A DNA stretch of 15,482 nucleotides from CAYICL01 sp964361885 (GTDB lineage Bacteria; Patescibacteriota; Microgenomatia; UBA1400; CG1-02-47-37), in the NCBI GenBank assembly GCA_964361885.1, contig CAYICL010000015.1:1-15482 (forward strand). The letters are read 5' to 3'. The translations under genes and the position numbers were made by a program. Numbering within the stretch: the first letter of the stretch is position 1; each line of letters begins with the position of its first letter. The notes beneath the pieces were generated by a model. It was given only the letters and a program-made list of their open reading frames with translations, was not told where the DNA came from and made no database searches. This document shows, in pieces, positions 5,032 through 10,329 of this stretch.

Positions 5032-6666
5032 ATGGCCAAACAATTACTTTTCTCAGAAGAAGCCCGCCAAAAACTTCTTAAAGGCGTTAATATTCTAGCC
5101 CAGGCCGTGGTTACTACTTTAGGCCCCAAAGGCCGCAATGTGGCTTTAGACAAGAAATGGGGTGCTCCCAGCATTGTTCATGACGGTGTCACTGTCGCCA
5201 AGGAAATCGAACTCGAAGATCCTTATGAAAACATGGGCGCTCAATTGATCAAAGAAGCTGCTTCCAAAACCAACGATGTTGCCGGTGACGGCACCACCAC
5301 TTCCACTTTGCTGGCTCAAGCTATTGTTTCCAGGGGTTTGAAAAACGTTACTGCCGGCGCCAATCCTATGCTGATGAAAAAGGGGATTGATAAAGGCGTC
5401 TCGGCCATTGTTGAAGAAATTAAAAAGATGGCTAAACCTGTCAAAGACAATCAGGAAATTACTCAGGTAGCCACCATCTCTTCTTCAGACAAAAACATCG
5501 GTACCAAGATCGCCGAAGCCTTAAAAATGGTCGGTCGTGACGGCGTTGTCGAAGTCGAGGAATCCAAGGGCCTTGAAATGTCCATTGATCACAAAGAGGG
5601 GATGGAGTTTGACAAAGGTTATGCTTCCCCTTACTTTGTGACCAATCCGGATAAAATGGAAGCCGAGATCGAAAACCCCTTGATCTTAATTACCGATCAA
5701 AAAATTTCCGCCATTGCTGATCTGCTTCCCTTTTTGGAAAGTGCGGTTAAAATCACCAAAAACATCTGTTTAATTGCCGATGAAATCGATGGTGAAGCTT
5801 TAGCCACTCTGGTTGTTAACAAACTTAGAGGTGCCTTTAACCTTCTGGCAGTCAAAGCTCCTGGTTTTGGCGACAGAAGAAAGGAAATGCTTGAGGACAT
5901 CGCCATTCTTACCGGCGGATCGGTTATTTCTGAGGATACCGGCAGAAAGCTCGACAGTGTCACCGTCGAAGACTGTGGCAAAGCCGAAAAAGTCTGGGCT
6001 GATAAAGACAACTGCCGCATCATTGGTGGTCAGGGTGATAAAAGAGCCATTAACGGCCGCATCGCCTCCATCAAGCGCGAGATTGATGCTAGCGACTCTG
6101 ACTTTGACAAAGAAAAACTTCAGGAACGCTTAGCCAAGCTTTCCGGAGGCGTGGCTGTTATCAATGTTGGTGCTGCTACCGAGATCGAGCTTAAAGAAAC
6201 TCAAGAACGGGTCAAAGACGCGGTTGAAGCCACCAAAGCCGCTATCGAAGAAGGCATTGTTCCCGGCGGCGGCGTCACCTTGCTCCGGGCTGCTAAAGTC
6301 TTAGATGCGGTTCAAACCGATAACGAAGACGAAAAAGTCGGCCTGGATATCTTGCGTTTCGCCCTACAGCAGCCGGTCCGGCTTTTGGCCCAGAACTCCG
6401 GTGCTGATGCCGGCTGGGTAGTCAAACAGGTTGAAGCCGGCAAAAAAGACTTTGGCTTTAACGCCTTAACCATGAGCTTTGGCTCCATGTTAAGCGAAGG
6501 TATTGTAGACCCGGTCAAAGTTACCCGGACTGCCTTACAAAATGCCGCTTCTATTGCCGGTATGATCTTAACCACAGAGGTTTTGATCACAGATTTACCG
6601 GCAAAAGATGAAGATAAAGCTGCCGGCGGCAGTATGCCTGGCGGCATGGGCGGCATGGGAATGTGA
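5032..6666 (+). CDS. groEL: GroEL, 60-kDa chaperonin
   Basis: 544 residues, full length, with no interruption. GroEL is the ATP-driven double-ring chaperonin that folds proteins together with GroES. The sequence shows the nucleotide-binding P-loop-like motif TTLGPKGRNVALD (28-40), HDGVTVAKEI with the catalytic-region Asp at about 51, the GDGTTT ATP motif (85-90), an apical domain in the middle, and IVPGGG (about 408-413) in the returning equatorial domain. It ends in the Gly-Met-rich tail GGSMPGGMGGMGM typical of bacterial GroEL. Shine-Dalgarno AAGGAG (5020-5025) overlaps the groES stop codon and suits the ATG at 5032. Codon use is richer in GC than in the AT-rich genes nearby, as expected for a highly expressed gene. 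Confidence 0.98.
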   Translation: MAKQLLFSEEARQKLLKGVNILAQAVVTTLGPKGRNVALDKKWGAPSIVHDGVTVAKEIELEDPYENMGAQLIKEAASKTNDVAGDGTTTSTLLAQAIVSRGLKNVTAGANPMLMKKGIDKGVSAIVEEIKKMAKPVKDNQEITQVATISSSDKNIGTKIAEALKMVGRDGVVEVEESKGLEMSIDHKEGMEFDKGYASPYFVTNPDKMEAEIENPLILITDQKISAIADLLPFLESAVKITKNICLIADEIDGEALATLVVNKLRGAFNLLAVKAPGFGDRRKEMLEDIAILTGGSVISEDTGRKLDSVTVEDCGKAEKVWADKDNCRIIGGQGDKRAINGRIASIKREIDASDSDFDKEKLQERLAKLSGGVAVINVGAATEIELKETQERVKDAVEATKAAIEEGIVPGGGVTLLRAAKVLDAVQTDNEDEKVGLDILRFALQQPVRLLAQNSGADAGWVVKQVEAGKKDFGFNALTMSFGSMLSEGIVDPVKVTRTALQNAASIAGMILTTEVLITDLPAKDEDKAAGGSMPGGMGGMGM

Positions 6667-6678
6667 AACTAATGTTTC

Positions 6679-6695
6679 ATCGGCCTCTGGCCGAT
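6679..6695 (+). terminator. First hairpin after groEL
   Basis: ATCGGCC-TCT-GGCCGAT, a perfect 7-bp stem with a three-base loop, 12 bases after the groEL stop. No T-run follows, so it may protect the mRNA 3' end or help the terminator downstream rather than end transcription by itself. Confidence 0.4.
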
Positions 6696-6707
6696 TAAGA
6701 TGTATGC

Positions 6708-6735
6708 AAAACCCCGGCTTTCTGTCGGGGTTTTT
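6708..6735 (+). terminator. Rho-independent terminator of groESL
   Basis: AAAACCCCG (6708-6716) pairs with CGGGGTTTT (6726-6734), giving a 9-bp stem with a nine-base loop that can close further (G-T, C-G), ending in TTTTT (6731-6735). A strong intrinsic terminator. Confidence 0.85.
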
Positions 6736-6743
6736 GGTACAAT
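6735..6743 (+). promoter_or_regulatory. Extended -10 promoter element
   Basis: TGG TACAAT directly after the terminator T-run. Its distance to the ATG at 6756 predicts a leader of about six bases. Any -35 would have to lie inside the terminator hairpin; none is recognisable. Confidence 0.45.
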
Positions 6744-6755
6744 GCAACTGTCACT

Positions 6756-7069
6756 ATGAAGCTAAAACTAGAAAAATTTTCACCAAAACCAATAGCGGAG
6801 ATTAAGAAAGATTTAACTTTGACTAAGAAATACAGTCGTAAGTTTATTAACGACGTAATCAACGGTTTGAAAAAATCATCAATATACCATCGAAATCATC
6901 GACATTAACTTGCATTATCAGTAAAATACAATTATCAAAAAACAGAAATTGTGAAATTCAAAAAAATTGGTTGCCCAAAGCTGAAACTTTGTGGTGGGGC
7001 TGCCCTCATCCAGGCAAAATGTATCCGGGTTTAGGTCAAGTTATCTTTAAATTGACGGTGAAGAAATAA
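6756..7069 (+). pseudogene. Decayed gene of about 104 codons with three frameshifts
   Basis: The first frame gives 50 residues (MKLKLEKFSPKPIAEIKKDL...) and stops at 6906-6908. Protein-like sequence then continues by switching frame three times. Dropping one A from the run at 6870-6875 gives NGLKNHQYTIEIIDINLHYQ. Adding one base near 6919-6922 gives VKYNYQKTEIVKFKK. Adding one A to the run at 6960-6966 gives NWLPKAETLWWGCPHPGK and then MYPGLGQVIFKLTVKK, ending at TAA 7067-7069. Each pieced segment looks like real protein, two of the three indels fall in A-runs, and an extended -10 precedes the ATG. Family not recognised. Either a recent pseudogene or a gene with sequencing indels. This fills most of the gap between groEL and the hydrolase gene. 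Confidence 0.55.
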
Positions 7070-7072
7070 TAT

Positions 7073-7663
7073 ATGACAAAAGTCAAAGTTTTAATTGAAG
7101 GTTATGCTCGGAAAACAAAAGCTGGTTGGTTGGCTTCGTCAACAGTCACTTTAATTGAAGACTGTGGGAAAAAGATAATTGTCGACCCGGGAATTAACAG
7201 AGAATTATTGCTTGCCAGACTTGAAAAAGAAGGATTGCAGCCTGAAAATATTGATTTTATCTTTATGACTCATTATCATCCGGACCATGTATTTTTAGCG
7301 GCAATTTTTTCCAAGGCAGTAATTTTTGATGGCAACACAATTTATAAAAATGACAAAGAAACTGAATATAAAGGCAAAGCGCCGGGAACGAATTTAAAGG
7401 TTATTCTAACTCCTGGGCATGCTCACGAGCACGCCTCTTTGCTGGCAAAAACAGCAGCCGGAAGAATCGTTGTTGCCGGCGATGTTTTTTGGTGGACTGA
7501 TGATGAAGAACAGAAAACAGATGAAAAATCTCTGCTGGGTCATCCGGATCCTTTTACTGTTGATAAAAACAGCTTAATTGCTAGTCGCCAAAAGGTCTTA
7601 AAAATCGCTGATCAGATTATTCCCGGCCATGGTAAGATGTTTAGAGTAATAAACCATGCTTAA
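7073..7663 (+). CDS. Metallo-beta-lactamase-fold hydrolase
   Basis: 196 residues, a short single-domain member. All metal ligands of the fold are visible: THYHPDH (66-72, the HxHxDH motif), the GHAHEH segment (115-120), the Asp in VAGDVFW (137) and the final His in IPGHGK (186). Enzymes of this fold use one or two zinc or iron ions to cleave thioesters, phosphodiesters, lactones or nucleic acids. The small size and the absence of extra domains suggest a glyoxalase-II-like or MBLAC1-like hydrolase, but the substrate cannot be read off. It is probably cytoplasmic, with no signal peptide. It begins three bases after the decayed gene and its last codons overlap the start of the next small membrane protein. 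The sequence is AT-rich, with more AGA codons than groEL. Confidence 0.88.
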   Translation: MTKVKVLIEGYARKTKAGWLASSTVTLIEDCGKKIIVDPGINRELLLARLEKEGLQPENIDFIFMTHYHPDHVFLAAIFSKAVIFDGNTIYKNDKETEYKGKAPGTNLKVILTPGHAHEHASLLAKTAAGRIVVAGDVFWWTDDEEQKTDEKSLLGHPDPFTVDKNSLIASRQKVLKIADQIIPGHGKMFRVINHA

Positions 7664-7877
7664 ACTCAAAAAATACCAGCAGTATCTTTTGGCTTTACTT
7701 GCCTCTTTTATTTTCCTCCTTCTAGGCCTGGCAATCTTAGCCATCTCTTTTTTTTCCGCCAACCGCCAATCCGCCGCCGGTATTAATGCTGTTTTCACCG
7801 AACCTATTATACCCAGGTTTCTACCTATCCGCCGGATGTTAAATATGCTGCCCGGTCAAGTAATTCCTTACTCTTGA
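7656..7877 (+). CDS. Truncated single-pass membrane protein, probably frameshifted
   Basis: 73 residues as read, overlapping the previous stop by eight bases. Residues 9-34 form a strong hydrophobic helix (LLALLASFIFLLLGLAILAI) after a Lys-rich start, so this is an N-terminal anchor. From residue about 49 the sequence becomes odd (PRFLPIRRMLNML). In the frame one base back from about 7802 it reads TYYTQVSTYPPDVKYAARSS and looks more natural, so one base, probably an A at 7801-7802, seems missing. That second frame runs to a stop at 7892-7894, inside the promoter of the downstream toxin-antitoxin module. This suggests the original 3' part was lost when the module arrived. Function unknown; it is likely a remnant. 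Confidence 0.45.
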   Translation: MLKLKKYQQYLLALLASFIFLLLGLAILAISFFSANRQSAAGINAVFTEPIIPRFLPIRRMLNMLPGQVIPYS

Positions 7878-7909
7878 CAAAAGTAAGGAATTAAGTTAAA
7901 GTAAGGAAT
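7862..7909 (+). promoter_or_regulatory. VapBC-type promoter with inverted and direct operator repeats
   Basis: TTGACA (7874-7879), a 17-base spacer and TAAAGT (7897-7902) form the promoter. AATTCCTTAC (7862-7871) and GTAAGGAATT (7883-7892) are perfect 10-bp inverted arms that enclose the -35. A third copy, GTAAGGAAT (7901-7909), covers the -10 and touches the ATG at 7910. Transcription would start at or beside the start codon. This is a likely operator of the AbrB-type antitoxin. Confidence 0.75.
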
Positions 7910-8167
7910 ATGAATGTTACTGCCACAATTACTTCCAAAGGTCAAGTTACTATTCCCAAGGCCGTCAGGGACTTATTAGATTTAGCCACAAATGATTTGT
8001 TGGTTTTTACCGTCAGAAAGCCAAAAGAAATTGTTGTAACCCCAATCAAAACCGACTTAATGAGCTTACAGGGTGCTTTAAAGGCCAAGAAGTATATTCC
8101 TCTTAAAGAGGTTCGCCGCCGAATGGAGAAAATTGCCGCTCGAGAAATTGCCTCGGAAGGCTTATGA
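7910..8167 (+). CDS. AbrB/SpoVT-family antitoxin (VapB-like)
   Basis: 85 residues. The N-terminus ATITSKGQVTIPKAVRDLLD (5-24) is a textbook AbrB/SpoVT DNA-binding hairpin. The basic C-terminal half (about 50-85, KEVRRRMEKIAAREIA) would wrap the toxin. It overlaps the PIN toxin gene by four bases (ATGA), so translation of the two is coupled. Three copies of GTAAGGAAT or its inverse surround the promoter and are the probable autoregulatory site. The start codon is fixed by the promoter: the -10 ends seven bases upstream, leaving no room for a leader. It differs from the antitoxin at 3976 in sequence class: 'SKGQVTIP' here versus MazE-like 'GNSLGVTLP' there. Confidence 0.9.
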   Translation: MNVTATITSKGQVTIPKAVRDLLDLATNDLLVFTVRKPKEIVVTPIKTDLMSLQGALKAKKYIPLKEVRRRMEKIAAREIASEGL

Positions 8168-8559
8168 AATCCGAATATTTGGTCGATACCAACATTTTCC
8201 TAAGATTTATCTTAAACGACCATAAGACTTTATCGTTGCAAGCAGCCAGATATTTTAAAAAAGCTAAAAACAATCAGGCGATTTTGATCACCACCAACCT
8301 AATTATTGCCGAATTAATATGGGTATTAAAATCTGTCTATCAACATCAACCTAAAAAAATTTACCGTTTAATCAGTCAATTATTACATCATAAAAATATT
8401 TATGCAGTCGATAAAGAAATAATCTTAAAGGCTTTAGAAATAGCGCAAAATCAAAACGTCAGTTTTATTGATGCTTGTAATTTATTAACCGCCCGTCAAC
8501 AAAAAATCCCGCTAATCACTTTTGACAAAAAATTACTCAAATTGGAGAAGTCTTTATGA
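8164..8559 (+). CDS. vapC: PIN-domain toxin (VapC-like ribonuclease)
   Basis: 131 residues, normal VapC length. The four acidic residues of the PIN active site are all present: D8 in LVDTNIFLRF, E50 in IIAELIWVL, D103 in SFIDACNL and D121 in ITFDKKL. VapC toxins are magnesium-dependent ribonucleases that cut specific RNAs such as tRNAs or 23S rRNA and are held inactive by the antitoxin. It is coupled by ATGA overlaps both to the antitoxin before it and to the dehydrogenase gene after it. It is AT-rich like other toxin modules. The RNA target cannot be predicted. Confidence 0.9.
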   Translation: MKSEYLVDTNIFLRFILNDHKTLSLQAARYFKKAKNNQAILITTNLIIAELIWVLKSVYQHQPKKIYRLISQLLHHKNIYAVDKEIILKALEIAQNQNVSFIDACNLLTARQQKIPLITFDKKLLKLEKSL

Positions 8560-9299
8560 ATCTCAAAAATAAAGTCGCTTTAGTTACCGGCTCATCCCGG
8601 GGTATTGGCAGCGCTACCGCCCTAGCCTTTGCTCGTGAGGGATGCCACGTTGTTATTAATTACTATCAAGAAAAAAGCCAAGCAGTCGCAGTTGCTAATC
8701 AGATAAAAAAACTTGGTCAAAAAGCTTTAGTCGTCAAAGCCGATGTCGCTTCTTTTAAAGAGTTTAAATTCATGGTTGAAAAAACCATGAAGGAATTTAA
8801 GCGACTGGATATTTTAGTCAATAACGCCGGTTTAATTATTCAAACTAATCAAGATTATCAACAAATTGATGATCAGGTTTGGGAGAGAACTCTAGACGTT
8901 AATCTTAAGGGTGTATTGAACGGTATTAAGTTGGTGGCCCCGCTCATGAAAAAACAAAAACAGGGAAGAATTATTAATTTGGCCTCAGTTTTTGGCCAAA
9001 CCGGGGCCGCTCCGGTGGCTGCCTATACTGCCGCTAAGGCTGGCGTGGAAAATTTAACTAAAGCCTTTGCTAAAGAGTTAGCTCCGGAAATTACTGTCAA
9101 TGCCGTCGCTCCAGCAGTTTGCGATACCGACATGGCCAAAGGTTCCGGACCAAAACTAATCCAATGGTTTAAAGATAATACTCCTTTAAAACGAATTGCC
9201 CAACCTGAAGAAATTGCGGCCAGTATAGTTTTCTTAGCCCAATCTGATTTTATAACTGGCCAAATCCTTAATGTTGACGGCGGCTACGGTTTAAAATAG
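8556..9299 (+). CDS. Short-chain dehydrogenase/reductase (FabG-like)
   Basis: 247 residues, the usual classical SDR length. The Rossmann cofactor motif TGSSRGIG is at 11-18, NNAG at 89-92, and the catalytic Ser144, Tyr157 and Lys161 (YTAAK) are all in place. The C-terminal DGGYG closes the family pattern. These enzymes reduce or oxidise carbonyl/hydroxyl groups with NAD(P)H. The closest textbook relative is FabG (3-oxoacyl-ACP reductase), but many CPR genomes have such proteins without a fatty acid pathway, so the substrate is uncertain. A GGAG sequence (8543-8546) within the toxin gene serves as Shine-Dalgarno. The start codon overlaps the toxin stop, so it is probably expressed with the toxin-antitoxin operon, which is unusual. 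It converges on the M23 peptidase gene with one base between stops. Confidence 0.9.
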   Translation: MNLKNKVALVTGSSRGIGSATALAFAREGCHVVINYYQEKSQAVAVANQIKKLGQKALVVKADVASFKEFKFMVEKTMKEFKRLDILVNNAGLIIQTNQDYQQIDDQVWERTLDVNLKGVLNGIKLVAPLMKKQKQGRIINLASVFGQTGAAPVAAYTAAKAGVENLTKAFAKELAPEITVNAVAPAVCDTDMAKGSGPKLIQWFKDNTPLKRIAQPEEIAASIVFLAQSDFITGQILNVDGGYGLK

Positions 9300-9300
9300 C

Positions 9301-10083
9301 TTATCTTGCTTGAGCCAGCCTGGAAGCAAACATCGGCAGCACGCTGACCGGATTAATCGCCCGACCGTTTTGATATATCTCTAAATGTAAATGCGGACCA
9401 GTGGTCCAACCGGTCATTCCCACTGTCCCCAAAACAAACTCTTTGGCGATTTGATCCCCCTCAATTACCCTTATTTCTTTCATATGAGCATAGCGCGATC
9501 TTAAACCATATTCATGTTCCATGACGATCGTGTTGCCCCAACCTAATCTGCCCAAACTCACCTCAACTACTTTCCCTCCGGCAATTGGCCTGATTTCTGT
9601 CCCAATTGGCGCCAAAATATCAATTCCCCGGTGGAACCCATGAAAACCTTGAGCTAAAACGCCCCCAATTGGTATTTCTAGAGTATTTTCCGTCACTACC
9701 TCTGTATCTGGAGACATGATCAGTGTTGCGTCTGTCAGCTCGGTTTTTGCCGCTAAAGTATTCTCCATTACCCCAAAAAACATAATTAAAACCGTTAATC
9801 CTGCCCCAATAAACCGCTTAGCCCGCTTACTCTCAAATGCTTTTCTAAAAAACCTGGAAATAGGCTGTCCACCAGGCCTACCCGGGCCAGGCTTTGGTCT
9901 GAATACCAGGTAAATCTGATAAGGCAGCAATAGTCCGTATAGCACTGTTGACCACAGCAATAACATCAGCCCGCTGACTGATAGTTTAAGGGCTGCCTTA
10001 CCAAGACTAAAAATGGACAAAAAACGCTTAGATTGTTTTCGTTTCATCATGCGACCATGCAGTCGCCATAAAAAATCCTCCAT
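9301..10083 (-). CDS. M23-family metallopeptidase (peptidoglycan hydrolase), membrane-anchored
   Basis: 260 residues when started at ATG 10083. Two hydrophobic helices (about 33-61 and 91-111) flank a Pro/Gly-rich loop (RPKPGPGRPGGQP). The M23 domain follows, with its zinc ligands in HRGID (H151, D155) and PHLHLE (H231, H233), and RYAH with a further active-site His. These endopeptidases cut peptide bridges of peptidoglycan outside the membrane and act in cell-wall growth, division or surface remodelling. An ATG at 10101 is in frame, but it abuts the -10 box TAAAAT and cannot be in the transcript, so 10083 is preferred; ATG at 10050 or 10047 is another option. The chosen ATG lies in a perfect hairpin. 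The gene is downstream of tRNA-Cys but has its own promoter. Confidence 0.88.
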   Translation of the reverse strand: MEDFLWRLHGRMMKRKQSKRFLSIFSLGKAALKLSVSGLMLLLWSTVLYGLLLPYQIYLVFRPKPGPGRPGGQPISRFFRKAFESKRAKRFIGAGLTVLIMFFGVMENTLAAKTELTDATLIMSPDTEVVTENTLEIPIGGVLAQGFHGFHRGIDILAPIGTEIRPIAGGKVVEVSLGRLGWGNTIVMEHEYGLRSRYAHMKEIRVIEGDQIAKEFVLGTVGMTGWTTGPHLHLEIYQNGRAINPVSVLPMFASRLAQAR

Positions 10084-10092
10084 CTCTGGAGG
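10077..10092 (-). promoter_or_regulatory. Hairpin containing the peptidase start codon
   Basis: On the minus strand CCTCCA-GAGA-TGGAGG is a perfect 6-bp stem with a GAGA (GNRA) tetraloop. The A of the ATG at 10083 is the last loop base and TG is in the stem. It would lie near the 5' end of the mRNA and may limit translation. Confidence 0.5.
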
Positions 10093-10101
10093 AATAAACA
10101 T

Positions 10102-10129
10102 ATTTTACCACAATAACCTATAATGTCAA
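10102..10129 (-). promoter_or_regulatory. Promoter of the M23 peptidase gene
   Basis: Reading leftward: TTGACA (10129-10124), a 16-base spacer ending in TGG, then TAAAAT (10107-10102). Consensus -35 and extended -10; one of the strongest promoter matches in the window. Transcription should begin near 10095, about 12 bases before the ATG at 10083. Confidence 0.75.
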
Positions 10130-10145
10130 GGAAACCAAGGTTTCC
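10130..10145. repeat. Short palindrome upstream of the peptidase promoter
   Basis: GGAAACC-AA-GGTTTCC, a perfect 7-bp palindrome touching the -35 box. It could be a hairpin that ends tRNA-Cys transcription (no T-run follows) or an operator. Confidence 0.4.
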
Positions 10146-10186
10146 CTGAGCGAACATGTTTCGAGCGTAGTCGAGAGAGTCGAATG
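10144..10186. repeat. Possible interspersed repeat fragment
   Basis: The region combines CCCTGAGCGAACATG with TTTCGAGCGTAGTCGAGAG, both resembling the 'CCCTGAGCGnAGTCGAAGG' type of small palindromic repeat that I know from many environmental bacterial genomes. It contains the palindrome AACATGTT and repeated TCGA. It lies between tRNA-Cys and the peptidase promoter. No other copy is visible here. Confidence 0.35.
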
Positions 10187-10188
10187 GG

Positions 10189-10259
10189 AGGCCTGGGCGG
10201 GACTCGCACCCGCGTGGGCGGTTTTGCAGACCGCATCCTGACTGCTCGGACACCAGGCC
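10189..10259 (-). tRNA. tRNA-Cys (anticodon GCA)
   Basis: 71 bases fold as a complete cloverleaf: acceptor GGCCTGG/CCAGGCC, a short D stem TCC/GGA with loop GAGCAGTCA, anticodon stem GCGGT/ACCGC with loop CTGCAAA (GCA), a four-base variable region, and T stem GCGGG/CCCGC with loop TGCGAGT. The discriminator is U, as expected for Cys. No CCA is encoded; CCC follows. Position 55 in the T loop is G rather than the nearly universal U (pseudouridine), which is odd. Confidence 0.93.
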
Positions 10260-10267
10260 GTCTCTAT

Positions 10268-10276
10268 ATTCTATCA
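10268..10276 (-). promoter_or_regulatory. Extended -10 promoter of tRNA-Cys
   Basis: TGA TAGAAT read leftward, eight bases before the tRNA 5' end. There is no convincing -35 at the right distance. Confidence 0.5.
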
Positions 10277-10292
10277 CCTTTTTGCTTTAGCC

Positions 10293-10321
10293 TTGCCAAA
10301 CTTGCCTAATTTTGCTAGAAT
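10293..10321 (+). promoter_or_regulatory. Promoter of the PEGA/SH3 lipoprotein gene
   Basis: TTGCCA (10293-10298), a 17-base spacer ending in TGC, then TAGAAT (10316-10321). The ATG at 10330 follows after eight bases, so the mRNA is probably leaderless. It diverges from the tRNA-Cys promoter. Confidence 0.65.
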
Positions 10322-10329
10322 TTCTTCAG

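Noticed and set aside
5697..6656. Several long open frames on both strands inside groEL
   Set aside because: They are shadows produced by groEL codon use; groEL is complete and unmistakable in its own frame.
6608..6805. 65-residue open frame running from groEL through the terminator
   Set aside because: It overlaps the groEL 3' end and crosses a strong terminator; no motif and no start signal.
10084..10101. ATG at 10101 as start of the M23 peptidase
   Set aside because: It directly touches the -10 box TAAAAT, so it would be upstream of the predicted transcription start.
10312..10329. Upstream ATG adding six residues to the lipoprotein
   Set aside because: The -10 box TAGAAT (10316-10321) lies within it, and the signal peptide with correct charge begins at ATG 10330.
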